Assembly: GCA_017436675.1 (NCBI GenBank)
Contig: JAFSCS010000020.1
Coordinates: forward strand, 1 to 64,000
DNA: 64,000 nt
DNA from: Clostridia bacterium
GTDB lineage: Bacteria; Bacillota; Clostridia; Oscillospirales; CAG-382
Direction: 5' to 3'
In this document: positions 35,598 to 44,437 of the stretch, in pieces
Numbering within the stretch: position 1 is the stretch's first letter
Layout: every line of letters begins with the position of its first letter
Position numbers and translations under genes: made by a program
The notes under the pieces: model-generated
Told to the model about the DNA's origin: nothing
What the model saw: only the letters and a program-made list of their open reading frames with translations
The model's database searches: none

Positions 35598-35865
35598 TTA
35601 TTTCATTGTTAGCGTTACGGTGTCTGTCGTTACTGTGTTGCCGTATTTATCGGTAATTACACAGTATACTTTTCGTCCGTCACGGGTTGCATCCATTGTT
35701 GTTGTGTAGGTTGCGCTTGTTACGGAGGAAACGTAGAATTGGTTTGTTTTGCCGTTGCTTGTGTAATACCAAGTGTAAGTGAGGTCTTCGCCCGCCGCGA
35801 TAACGGTCGTTGAGACCTTCTCGCCGTTTTGTGCCGACTCATTGGTGGGTTGGAACACGATAAAA
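35598..35865 (-). repeat. One 273-bp Ig-coding repeat
   Basis: A single copy of the shared Ig module at the 3' end of the gene, with the YVSSVTSATYTTTMDATRD variant also seen in the first repeat of the 28986 gene. Confidence 0.9.
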
Positions 35866-38612
35866 GCAGGCTTTGCTTTCTTTTCAACAACTGCATACAG
35901 TGTAATGTCTTCGCTGATGGTTATCAGCTCGCCTGCGGGATACTCCACCGCTCCCTTCGGTGAGGTCGCCCATCCCAAGAACGTATAGGTATGAGTGAAC
36001 GTCTCCTCGGGTACGATGATCGGCGGAAGCACTTCTTCTCCGTTTTTATATACTTCGCTAAAGATCGTCTCGCCGTTCTCGTCTTTCAGGGTGAGAGTAT
36101 ATTCGATCTCGCTTTCCTTGATCGTCGGGTGAGGGTCAACATTATCGTTCAATCCATCGCCGTCATAATCGACGAAGGTCGAGCCCGATCCGTTGTTGTA
36201 GAGCGTGAAGCTGTTTCCTTTGTGGTCAAAAAGCTTCGAGATGCTGATCGTTCTCGCAAAAACGACACCGTTTGAGGATGTGTTGTTGATCTCGATCACG
36301 CCTGCGCTATATATATCTGCACTTTGTTGCTCGTCGCCGTCGAAAACGACCGTTCCTTTTATGCTGCTATTGATACTGACGTTCTTTTTCAGCACCAGTG
36401 TCGAGGCGTCCGTATCTCTATAATAACCGGTGTTGCCTACCGTGAGGTCTCCGCCGACCGATAATTTTCCGTAATTTTTCAAATATGCGTAATAGTCGCT
36501 TATTCCCGAGACATTTACGTTTCCGTTTATCTCGACGTCAGCATCCTCGGGGATGGTCAAGCTCGTGCTTGATGATCCCAATGTGGTTATCTTCACATTC
36601 GCGTTGACGTCATAAGTCAAGGTATAGTCGGATCTGACCACTACCTCGTGGAAATCCGAGCCGTCGAGCGTTGCGTTCCCTTCGAGGTACGTATTAAAGC
36701 CGTTCAAGTCGAGCGGGTTGCCGTTGAGCTTGAAGCTGCCCTCCAAATACAAATTGTCAAGGTATTTGATTCCCTTTTCGTTCGTTACCTCGATGTTTTT
36801 GACGTAGGACATATCGAGCTCTTGTTGCTCGTCGCCATCAAAAACGACCGTTCCGTATATTGTGTAGGGCTCTGTGAAGGACACGTTTCCTCTCACGACC
36901 AAGGTGGAGGTGTTTGTCGAAGGTGCGTTATACAATCCGCGTGAGCTTGTTGTGATATCGCCGTTACAAATCAACGTTCCTTCGTTTCTTAAATATGCAT
37001 AATTGTCGTTGTTGCCTTCGACAAAGATATCGCCGCCGATCTCAAAAGTCATTCCTTCGGGGACCTTAACGCTTTTGCTATCATATGACGAGGAGGTGAT
37101 GGTGAGCGAGCCATTGATATAAGGCGCGACTCCGTCCTCGGCTTTGATCGTAGCGTCTGTATTATAGGCAAGGCTTCCGTTGAAAGCGCCGTTACACAGA
37201 TAGATCGAATCCTCCTCCAACACATCCGATGCGGCTCTGAAGGTCGAGGTGAGGTTAGAAACCGTGCCGTGATCCTTAAGCTCACGTTCTGCTGCGGGGA
37301 TCGAGCTTATCGATTCGGTGATCTCACCAATAAAGGTCGAATAGTCATAATCCTCCCAAACGAGTATGATCTGTCCAAGCTCATACTCATTGTCCTTCGC
37401 CATCGATCTTGATTCCTCAAGCGCGGCGTTGGTCGCTGCGATATATGCGGTAAAGATCGACTCGAGCTCCCTGACGTCATTCGAATCCACGTTGCCGTAG
37501 AAGGAGAGGAGCTTGCCTCTCAGGATCTCGTACAGTTCGGAGGAATATGACGCAAGAGTCTTCTGCTTTGTCATCTCACCGAGATCGGGCACGTCGAACA
37601 ATATATCGAAAACAACAGTCGATGCGATCGAAAGCGCATCTCCAATGAGACCGTAGGTAGTGCCCAACGGAGACAGAAGCGCATCCGCTATCTCACCGTG
37701 AAGCTTATCTATGATCTTCGGTTGGAGATAGTTGTCCGTAAAATATTGAAGGAAACCGCCCGAAAGCTTATCTCTCAGACGGATCATTCCGTCATATACA
37801 CAATAATCAGACGAAGAGGCGCTGATAACGTCGTTGATAACGTCCATTCTGACGTCCTCGAGCATTATTCCGACAAATATCGTTTGCATCATCTCGAACG
37901 CCTTCGCGGCAGCTCCGAACATCTTGAGATACCCGCTGAGATCCTCGAGGATGACCTCCTCGACCAGCGTCAGATTCGTGCTGCTGATATGGACGAAAAG
38001 TCCGCCGTTCCTTGCTTCCTCAAAAACGATCTCGACGATCTCATAGTCGGTCATCTTTTCGATCACGTAGTTTTCTCGGATATCCTCATAAAACTCGGCG
38101 AGATCTTTCATAAATTTCATCGTTTTTGCGGCAACACCCGTTCCGTTTCCGCCAAAAAGCGCGGCGTCGCCTACCGACGTTTTCAGAAGATATTTTACCA
38201 TCTCCATATTTGCGTCGTCCAACGAATTCGTATAGATATGATCTGTGTTGCCATAAGTATCCGACATCAAGCTCGCATAATCCTTGAACTTGAGGCTAAA
38301 CATCGCATCGGTGGAATAGTTCAATCCCGTTTTAAACGAGCTCCAAAACCCTGCGAAGCTGTCGGCATAATCGTTATATATCTTCTCCATAATGTCGCCC
38401 GTCTCTCTGGTGTGCAGGCGGAGCGAGGAATATTTTTCCCAGACGTTTTTCTCGACCTCTTTATCGTTCAGATAGTCCGGGCTAAATCCGAAAAACAGAT
38501 CGGAATAATATATCCTGTCCTCGTCGGCTGCATATACTCCCGACAAAACGGCAAAAGCCATCACTGTGACGAGCGTTACCGAAACGACCGTCAGTACGAT
38601 CCTTTTAAACAT
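35598..38612 (-). CDS. Secreted protein with helical N-terminus, TSP3 motif, InlB repeat and one Ig-like repeat
   Basis: 1004 aa from ATG 38612 (MFKRIVLTVVSVTLVTVMAF; signal peptide cut after VYA). The longer frame adds an implausible basic leader. Residues ~20-480 look mainly helical and are unrecognised. About 480-800 is beta-rich with repeating GDI/VNVSG rungs (EGNNDNYAYLRNEGTLICNGD and GISDYYAYLKNYGKLSVGGD) that look like internal duplications. Then come a thrombospondin-type-3 calcium motif (DYDGDGLNDNVDPHP), an InlB-like repeat (TFLGWATSPKGAVEYPAGE) and one canonical Ig repeat. Function unknown; likely surface-exposed. Confidence 0.75.
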   Translation of the reverse strand: MFKRIVLTVVSVTLVTVMAFAVLSGVYAADEDRIYYSDLFFGFSPDYLNDKEVEKNVWEKYSSLRLHTRETGDIMEKIYNDYADSFAGFWSSFKTGLNYSTDAMFSLKFKDYASLMSDTYGNTDHIYTNSLDDANMEMVKYLLKTSVGDAALFGGNGTGVAAKTMKFMKDLAEFYEDIRENYVIEKMTDYEIVEIVFEEARNGGLFVHISSTNLTLVEEVILEDLSGYLKMFGAAAKAFEMMQTIFVGIMLEDVRMDVINDVISASSSDYCVYDGMIRLRDKLSGGFLQYFTDNYLQPKIIDKLHGEIADALLSPLGTTYGLIGDALSIASTVVFDILFDVPDLGEMTKQKTLASYSSELYEILRGKLLSFYGNVDSNDVRELESIFTAYIAATNAALEESRSMAKDNEYELGQIILVWEDYDYSTFIGEITESISSIPAAERELKDHGTVSNLTSTFRAASDVLEEDSIYLCNGAFNGSLAYNTDATIKAEDGVAPYINGSLTITSSSYDSKSVKVPEGMTFEIGGDIFVEGNNDNYAYLRNEGTLICNGDITTSSRGLYNAPSTNTSTLVVRGNVSFTEPYTIYGTVVFDGDEQQELDMSYVKNIEVTNEKGIKYLDNLYLEGSFKLNGNPLDLNGFNTYLEGNATLDGSDFHEVVVRSDYTLTYDVNANVKITTLGSSSTSLTIPEDADVEINGNVNVSGISDYYAYLKNYGKLSVGGDLTVGNTGYYRDTDASTLVLKKNVSINSSIKGTVVFDGDEQQSADIYSAGVIEINNTSSNGVVFARTISISKLFDHKGNSFTLYNNGSGSTFVDYDGDGLNDNVDPHPTIKESEIEYTLTLKDENGETIFSEVYKNGEEVLPPIIVPEETFTHTYTFLGWATSPKGAVEYPAGELITISEDITLYAVVEKKAKPAFIVFQPTNESAQNGEKVSTTVIAAGEDLTYTWYYTSNGKTNQFYVSSVTSATYTTTMDATRDGRKVYCVITDKYGNTVTTDTVTLTMK

Positions 38613-38671
38613 TTTCGATCTCCTTAGCTTTTTTATTCCTTGCGAACGGACATGCCGTCGCATATATGGTT

Positions 38672-38700
38672 ATTGTAAGGGCAAAGTGCCAAATTGTCAA
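38672..38700 (-). promoter_or_regulatory. Promoter of the 1004-aa Ig-repeat protein gene
   Basis: Minus-strand TTGACA-17-TACAAT, 60 bp upstream of ATG 38612, which also supports that start. Confidence 0.7.
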
Positions 38701-38719
38701 GTGTTTACCTGAATTTTGC

Positions 38720-38748
38720 TTGACAAGTTTCGTTCCGATATTTATAAT
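38720..38748 (+). promoter_or_regulatory. Consensus promoter of the gene relic
   Basis: TTGACA-17-TATAAT on the plus strand, divergent from the promoter at 38672-38700. It drives only the short broken frame at 38789. Confidence 0.75.
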
Positions 38749-38788
38749 ATTTATAATAAAACCATAAACCTTAGTTGAGGAGAAAAGT

Positions 38789-38950
38789 ATGAAAAAAACG
38801 CTGATTTTTATTCTGAGCGGCGTTTGTTTCGATATGTTTTCCTTTAATTTTGACTGCTTATGACGAAGCGGAAATATCAAATGCCGTTTTCGTTGAGCGA
38901 TCGGAGGACACCTCTCCCCCGAGCCTATTGTTGTTAAAAATAACTTGGCG
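38789..38950 (+). pseudogene. Relic of a secreted-protein gene (signal peptide only, frameshifted)
   Basis: Behind a perfect promoter and a GAGGAG site, ATG 38789 opens a signal-peptide-like frame (MKKTLIFILSGVCFDMFSFN) that stops after 24 codons. Shifting frame near 38836-38850 restores a plausible signal peptide end and mature start (FPLILTAYDEAEISNAVFVE), which then degenerates before the terminator at 38962. This looks like the 5' stub of another surface-protein gene left after a deletion. Confidence 0.55.
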
Positions 38951-38961
38951 ACACACAAGAA

Positions 38962-38995
38962 AAAGGACAGAGATGCTTTGCGTTCTCTGTCCTTT
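38962..38995 (-). terminator. Terminator of the BspA-like Ig-repeat protein gene
   Basis: A 12-bp perfect stem (aaaggacagaga with tctctgtccttt), followed on the minus strand by a T-run. It may also end transcripts of the plus-strand relic. Confidence 0.8.
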
Positions 38996-39033
38996 CTATT
39001 TCTTTGAACTCGAGGGTCACCCTTCGGCTCATA

Positions 39034-40400
39034 TTATTTCATTGTAAGAGTAACAACGTCTGTCGTTACCGTATTGCCGTATTTATCGGTAATTACGCAG
39101 TAAACTTTACGTCCGTCGCGTGTTGCGTCCATCGTTGTTGTGTAGGTTGCGCTTGTTACGGAGGATACGAAAAATTGATTCGTTTTACCATTACTTGTAT
39201 AGTACCAAGTGTAAGTGAGTCCCTCGCCTGCCACTGTAACAGTCGTTTCGACTTTTTCGCCGTTTGCGGCTATGACGCTTGTCGGTTGCTTTGTTATTTC
39301 AAGTCCCGAGCTCATTGACAAGGTGACTACTTCCGTTGTGACGCTATTGCCGTATTTATCGGTGATAACGCAATAGACTTTTCTTCCGTCGCGGGTGCTA
39401 TCCATCGTTGTTGTGTATGTTGCTCCTGTTACGGAGGATACGAAGAATTGGTTTGTTTTACCGTTGCTTGTGTAGTACCAAGTGTAAGTGAGTCCCTCGC
39501 CCGTTGCGGTAACCGTTGTTGCGACTTTTTCACCGTTTGCGGCTGTAACGTTCGTCGGTTGCTTTGTTATTGCAAGTCCCGAGCTCATTGACAAGGTGAC
39601 TACTTCCGTTGTGACGCTATTGCCGTATTTATCGGTGATAACGCAATAGACTTTTCGACCTGCGCGGGAATCGTTCATAACTGTCGTGTATGTCGCGCCG
39701 GTTACGGACGAAACGTAGAACTCTGTCGTGTTGCCGTTGCTTGTGTAATACCAAGTGTAAGTGAGGTCTTCGCCCTCTGCAACAACCATGGTCGATGCGG
39801 TCTCGCCGTTTGCGGCGGTTACGTTCGTCGGTTGCTTCGTTATTGCAAGGCTCGGTTTCATCGAAAGGGTTACTGTGTCCGTTGTGACGCTGTTGCCGTA
39901 TTTATCGGTAATTACGCAATAAACTTTACGTCCGTCGCGTGTTGCATCCATTGTTGTTGTGTATGTAGCCGAGGTCACGGAGGAAACGAAGAATTGGTTC
40001 GTTTTACCGTTGCTTGTGTAATACCAAGTATAAGTCAAGCCCTCGCCTGTTGCGGTGACAGTCGTTGCGACTTTTTCACCGTTTGCGACGGTAACGTTCG
40101 TGGGTTGCTTCGTTATTGCAAGGCTCGGTTTCATCGAAAGGGTTACTGTGTCCGTTGTGACGCTGTTGCCGTATTTATCGGTGATCACGCAATATACTTT
40201 TCTGCCTGCGCGCGAGTCGTTCATAACTGTCGTGTATGTCGCGCCGGTTACGGATGAAACGTAGAACTCTGTCATGTTGCCGTTGCTTGTGTAATACCAA
40301 GTATATGTGAGTCCTTCGCCCGTCGCGATTACTGTGGTACTTATTTTCTCTCCCTCTCGTGCAATTTCAGAGGTGGGTTGATTCGTGATAGTGAGAGCGA
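39034..40400 (-). repeat. Five 273-bp Ig-coding repeats
   Basis: Five in-frame copies, period 273 bp. They come in two alternating subtypes in the loop (NQFFVSSVT with TTTMDATRD or TTTMDSTRD, and TEFYVSSVT with TTVMNDSRA), consistent with duplication of a two-repeat block. Confidence 0.9.
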
Positions 40401-42246
40401 CTACCAAGACACGCTCGTAACCGCAAACGTCACATACCGCATCGTGATTCGAATCGTATTTATGCTCGTTTTTGTTGAATATATAATTACAAAGGCTGCA
40501 TTCGTTCCAATGGCTCGAGCCATCGCTTTCATATCCTTCGTTAATATCGTGGGGAGCTTTTCTCACGTCACCACATCTGTTACAATCCAAGTCACACACA
40601 TCATCATGGATGTGATCGAGCGGATTGCCGCTCTTAAAGGTTTCATCCGAAACGGCTCCGCATTCACAAGAGAGATAATACACAGCCGAATCGGTACAGG
40701 TAGCCTCACTCTTTAGATATGCGTCATCAACAAATTCAACGTAACAGCACCCATCCTTGCAAGGAAGAAATTGTATTTTTCTGTCATAGCTGTTAGCATA
40801 ATCTATCGTCACCGAGTCATCGGTGTAGCACAAAATAGTAACGTCTTTATATATTGTATATTCGTCATCCTCGATGCTTTTCGGCGGTGCGTAAAAGGCG
40901 AGTTGTCCCTCTTCGTAGATCGAGATCCACCCGAACGCAGCTCTTTTTATATCCGCCGAGCCGTATATCTCCACATTTGACAGGCTGTAGCAGGATGCAA
41001 AAGCATTTTTTCCGATATACGACACGCCTTCGGGGATCACGACCTCTTTCATTCCCTTGCACGAATCGAATGCATTGTCTCCTATCGCTGTGACGCTGTC
41101 GGGAATCGTTACGGAGGTGATCTCACCGCAATTATAAAATGCGCTTTCACAAATGGTTTTCGTCCCTTCGGGAATATTTATCTCCCCCGACAAGATCTCG
41201 TTGTTCAGCTGCAACTCGAAATAATATCCGAGATTCTTTGCTATATCTATTTCACACCATTGCTTCACGTCGGTGATATTTACGCGCTCTAAAGTGCCAC
41301 CGAAGAAAAATGCATTTTTTCCGACGGACTCGAGCCCTTTGCCGATGCTCACGCTCTTGACCCCCTCACACAGATAAAACGCGCATTCTCCGATCGAGGT
41401 CACGCTGTCGGGAATAATGATATCTGTTATTTGGTCACAGCAATAAAATGCATATGCCCCGATACTTGTCACACCCTCGGGGATAGCCAATTCTCCCGAT
41501 ATCTCTTCACCGTTCAAATATAAATTTTGCGCATAATACAACGGGTTATCGTGCATTTCGGCAAAATTGAAATCACACCATTTTTTCAGGTCACTGATAT
41601 GAAGCTGATATATACCCTTACAATTCAAGAACGCGCCTTCACCGATACTTGTGACGCTGGCGGGGATCTTCAGAACACCTATCTTATCATAACAATTAAA
41701 CGCATAGCTTCCGATCCTCGTCGTTCCTTCGGGAATCACCAATTCACCACCGACAAGGCTGCCGTTGAGGTATAGATCACCCGAAAAGCAAAGCGGGTTT
41801 GATGCGCCCTCGCAAAACTCGATCTCACACCACGAGCGAAGGTCAGAAATATTTACTGTGTTCAATTTAGTTGTATTCATAAAAACGTTGCTCGATACAT
41901 ATTTGAGTGTCGTGGGAATAGTAATATGCGTTATATTGCAAAAAGCAAACGCTTGTGCTCCTATTTCTCGCACACCCTCGGGAATAACGACTCTTGTCAT
42001 TTTAGAGCAAGCAAAAAAGGCACTTGAACCAATCGACGTCACGGGATATCCATCAAGCGTTGACGGTATCGTAACTTCTCCGGAAATAGAAGTGTCAACA
42101 TCGGTTATACACGCCTCGCCGTCGGTGACGGTAAAGGTATAGTATCCGGAACTGTATTCGGGCGATGCTTCTACAACAAAAAATATAGAAACAAGCATCA
42201 TTATAAGAAAAGATACGATCAGCACACACTTTTTAAGTTTCATCAT
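39034..42246 (-). CDS. BspA-like leucine-rich-repeat surface protein with five Ig-like repeats
   Basis: 1070 aa. A signal peptide (MMKLKKCVLIVSFLIMMLVS, cut near VEA) is followed by about a dozen BspA/LRR_5 repeats (residues ~45-460, for example TSIGSSAFFACSKMTRVVIP and VTSIGAYAFYCCDQITDIII). A cysteine/histidine-rich stretch (ATCTDSAVYYLSCECGAV, DHIHDDVCDLDCNRCGD, NEHKYDSNHDAVCDVCGYE; ~505-615) may bind metal. Five 91-residue Ig repeats follow. BspA proteins of gut and oral bacteria bind host proteins or other bacteria. Two of the five repeats (1 and 3) carry the variant TTVMNDSRAGRK, so the array alternates repeat types. It ends at the last repeat with no anchor motif. Confidence 0.85.
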   Translation of the reverse strand: MMKLKKCVLIVSFLIMMLVSIFFVVEASPEYSSGYYTFTVTDGEACITDVDTSISGEVTIPSTLDGYPVTSIGSSAFFACSKMTRVVIPEGVREIGAQAFAFCNITHITIPTTLKYVSSNVFMNTTKLNTVNISDLRSWCEIEFCEGASNPLCFSGDLYLNGSLVGGELVIPEGTTRIGSYAFNCYDKIGVLKIPASVTSIGEGAFLNCKGIYQLHISDLKKWCDFNFAEMHDNPLYYAQNLYLNGEEISGELAIPEGVTSIGAYAFYCCDQITDIIIPDSVTSIGECAFYLCEGVKSVSIGKGLESVGKNAFFFGGTLERVNITDVKQWCEIDIAKNLGYYFELQLNNEILSGEINIPEGTKTICESAFYNCGEITSVTIPDSVTAIGDNAFDSCKGMKEVVIPEGVSYIGKNAFASCYSLSNVEIYGSADIKRAAFGWISIYEEGQLAFYAPPKSIEDDEYTIYKDVTILCYTDDSVTIDYANSYDRKIQFLPCKDGCCYVEFVDDAYLKSEATCTDSAVYYLSCECGAVSDETFKSGNPLDHIHDDVCDLDCNRCGDVRKAPHDINEGYESDGSSHWNECSLCNYIFNKNEHKYDSNHDAVCDVCGYERVLVVALTITNQPTSEIAREGEKISTTVIATGEGLTYTWYYTSNGNMTEFYVSSVTGATYTTVMNDSRAGRKVYCVITDKYGNSVTTDTVTLSMKPSLAITKQPTNVTVANGEKVATTVTATGEGLTYTWYYTSNGKTNQFFVSSVTSATYTTTMDATRDGRKVYCVITDKYGNSVTTDTVTLSMKPSLAITKQPTNVTAANGETASTMVVAEGEDLTYTWYYTSNGNTTEFYVSSVTGATYTTVMNDSRAGRKVYCVITDKYGNSVTTEVVTLSMSSGLAITKQPTNVTAANGEKVATTVTATGEGLTYTWYYTSNGKTNQFFVSSVTGATYTTTMDSTRDGRKVYCVITDKYGNSVTTEVVTLSMSSGLEITKQPTSVIAANGEKVETTVTVAGEGLTYTWYYTSNGKTNQFFVSSVTSATYTTTMDATRDGRKVYCVITDKYGNTVTTDVVTLTMK

Positions 42247-42279
42247 TATTACCTCAGAAAAAGATATGTTTACTTATTT

Positions 42280-42308
42280 AGTATAGCACACCACATGGCA
42301 TTTTTCAA
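42280..42308 (-). promoter_or_regulatory. Promoter of the BspA-like gene
   Basis: Minus-strand TTGAAA-17-TATACT, about 34 bp upstream of the start at 42246. Confidence 0.65.
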
Positions 42309-42385
42309 GCATTAGCTTTGTCATAAAGAATTTTTAGATTTTCTATTGTAATAGAAGGGTTCTGTTACTATGTTAACTTTATTTC

Positions 42386-42414
42386 TTGACAATATGGAAA
42401 ACAAAATATATAAT
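42386..42414 (+). promoter_or_regulatory. Promoter of the phosphoesterase lipoprotein gene
   Basis: Plus-strand TTGACA-17-TATAAT, 35 bp upstream of ATG 42449. It is a full consensus promoter and excludes the longer frame start at 42386, which lies inside it. Confidence 0.85.
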
Positions 42415-42448
42415 AAAATCACAAACTACCTTTAAAGGAGTAAAGATT

Positions 42449-44431
42449 ATGAAAAAAGCGTTTATTTTAGCTTTATTATGTCTTATTTCGCTATGTCTTC
42501 CGTTTGTTTTGACGGGATGCGGCGGTGATGAGATATCGGGCGAGTCGACTGATGCTTCGGTGGAGGTATCGGTTCCCGAGCCGACCGATCCGATCGTTGT
42601 CGAGAACGGGTTGGCTGTTTACAAAAAGAACGACGCGCCGTTGAAGATCGCTCAATTCGCTGACCTTCATTTTGGTATAGAGGGTAACGCTTACCACAAC
42701 AACAAGCTCGAGCGCACGAAGGACTATATGCGCTACGTTGCCGAGGTCGAAAAGCCCGACCTGATCGTTTGCTCCGGTGACAACGTGATGTCCACGGGTG
42801 TTCAAAAGCTCGCTGAGTTCGTTGAGCTGATGGACAGCCTCAAGACGCCTTGGGTTTTTATCTATGGCAACCACGATGCCGAAAACAACTCCGAGGGCTA
42901 CAGCAAAAAGGAGATGTCGGAATATCTCGACACCTGCGACTCGGAATATCTTCTTTATGACAGCGGTTACGTTGAAGCCGAAAACAACAGATACGGCAAC
43001 TTCTCCGTTTCGATACTCAACGAAAAAGGAACGAAGCTTCTCGGTGCGATCCTGTTTTTCGATTCGGGCATCTATGACGGTGCCGTCAAATCGTATGAAT
43101 CGATCACAAAGGGACAGATCGATTGGTATAGATCCGAGATCGACAAGCTCGATTCTCTCTATATCGGCGAGGGCGTGATGCCGTCGATCGTTTTTTCACA
43201 CATTCAGCTTCCCGAATACTATACTGCATACAAAAAAGCGTTAAACGGAAACGGTGCTGAATTTATCATCAAGCAGCCGCTCACGTCGGGCGAGATCGAG
43301 GAGATCAAGACAGGCGGGCCGACAAACGAAAACACGGGACTTTTCGACGTGATGAAGGAAAAGAAGAGCACGGTCGCGTTCTTCTGCGGTCACGCGCACC
43401 TTTCGACGTTCCAAGTGAAGATGGACGGCATCGTGCTCGGATTCGGACCGCAATCAGGATTCTCGACGCTTTTCGCCGACAACGATATGCCGCGCCGTAC
43501 ATACGTCTACTCGTTCGATGAATCCCTCTCGTTCACAACTAACGCTTGTGTTGAGGACGGAAGCACGCTCGGGTTGACCTACAGCGGTACGTTCGACGAC
43601 TCGGGAGCTTATGACGAGGCGACGGGCAAATACACCGTCACCTATAATTTCAATTTCGGAAACACGATCGAGCTTGCATACAACGGCGTTCGTCTCACGA
43701 AGGAGAACACGACGTTCACGGGCAGCTTCAAGAACATCACCTCGCCCGAATGGAAGGCAGGCTTCTATTCTCCCAACGGAAAGACGATCGTTTTCGACGG
43801 TCTCACGACGAGAAGCTGTACGTTCACGTACGATCCAAAAGCAAAAACGCTCGACATCTCGATGAAGGACGTTGAGGTCGACCCCGACGCGCCAACGAGC
43901 ATCAAGTTCAAGACTCACAACTCCGACGCAGGTGCCGATGCGATCGGTCTTTGGACGACGGCAGGCACGAAGATCAAGACGGTCACCGATGCTCAAACGG
44001 GTGCGGGCAACTGGATCGGTAACGGCTGGAGATATTACGTCGTTTGCGATTCGGAGGGCAAGATCGCATATGCCGTACAATTCCCGATCAGCGGATACGG
44101 CGGACCTGACGGCTCAAGCTACTACACGCATTTCGTATATTCAAGCGACTATAAGACCAACCCCGCAATAACCACGCTCGACGGATTTGCTAACGACTGG
44201 GCGGCAGGCGGTATCGGTTATACTCTTTATGAGATACAGATCCCCGAGGGCGGATTTGCGTTCACGGGACACGGAACGGCGATATTCGAGATGATCGATA
44301 TGCTTTCACAAGGTGTCGTTGAAAATTATGACCTCGGAAACATCAACACACGTTCTATCTACAACAATAACATCAGAGTATCATACGATCTCGGAGAAAA
44401 AACTATCTCGATAACGACTGTCGAAGACTGA
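42449..44431 (+). CDS. Lipoprotein metallophosphoesterase
   Basis: 660 aa from ATG 42449 behind AAAGGAG. Signal peptide with lipobox (CLPFVLTGC), then a Ser/Asp/Glu/Pro-rich linker. The calcineurin-like phosphoesterase blocks are in order: FADLHFG (DxH), VCSGDNVMS (GDN), FIYGNHDAEN (GNHD), FSHIQLPEY (H) and FCGHAHLSTF (GHxH). About 250 beta-rich residues (~390-650) follow, including a possible carbohydrate-binding region (FNFGNTIELAYNGVRLTKEN). It acts at the outer face of the membrane; the substrate (phosphoester, nucleotide or sphingolipid type) is unknown. Confidence 0.85.
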   Translation: MKKAFILALLCLISLCLPFVLTGCGGDEISGESTDASVEVSVPEPTDPIVVENGLAVYKKNDAPLKIAQFADLHFGIEGNAYHNNKLERTKDYMRYVAEVEKPDLIVCSGDNVMSTGVQKLAEFVELMDSLKTPWVFIYGNHDAENNSEGYSKKEMSEYLDTCDSEYLLYDSGYVEAENNRYGNFSVSILNEKGTKLLGAILFFDSGIYDGAVKSYESITKGQIDWYRSEIDKLDSLYIGEGVMPSIVFSHIQLPEYYTAYKKALNGNGAEFIIKQPLTSGEIEEIKTGGPTNENTGLFDVMKEKKSTVAFFCGHAHLSTFQVKMDGIVLGFGPQSGFSTLFADNDMPRRTYVYSFDESLSFTTNACVEDGSTLGLTYSGTFDDSGAYDEATGKYTVTYNFNFGNTIELAYNGVRLTKENTTFTGSFKNITSPEWKAGFYSPNGKTIVFDGLTTRSCTFTYDPKAKTLDISMKDVEVDPDAPTSIKFKTHNSDAGADAIGLWTTAGTKIKTVTDAQTGAGNWIGNGWRYYVVCDSEGKIAYAVQFPISGYGGPDGSSYYTHFVYSSDYKTNPAITTLDGFANDWAAGGIGYTLYEIQIPEGGFAFTGHGTAIFEMIDMLSQGVVENYDLGNINTRSIYNNNIRVSYDLGEKTISITTVED

Positions 44432-44437
44432 AATATC

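Noticed and set aside
35598-38663. Start of the 1004-aa Ig protein at 38663
   Set aside because: The extra 17 residues are strongly basic, ahead of a standard signal peptide. The promoter at 38672-38700 would leave no leader for that start.
42386-42448. N-terminal extension of the phosphoesterase
   Set aside because: It would start inside the perfect TTGACA-TATAAT promoter. ATG 42449 opens a proper lipoprotein signal behind AAAGGAG.
43454-44080. A 208-residue minus-strand protein inside the phosphoesterase gene
   Set aside because: Antisense shadow created by codon bias; no ribosome binding site or domain.
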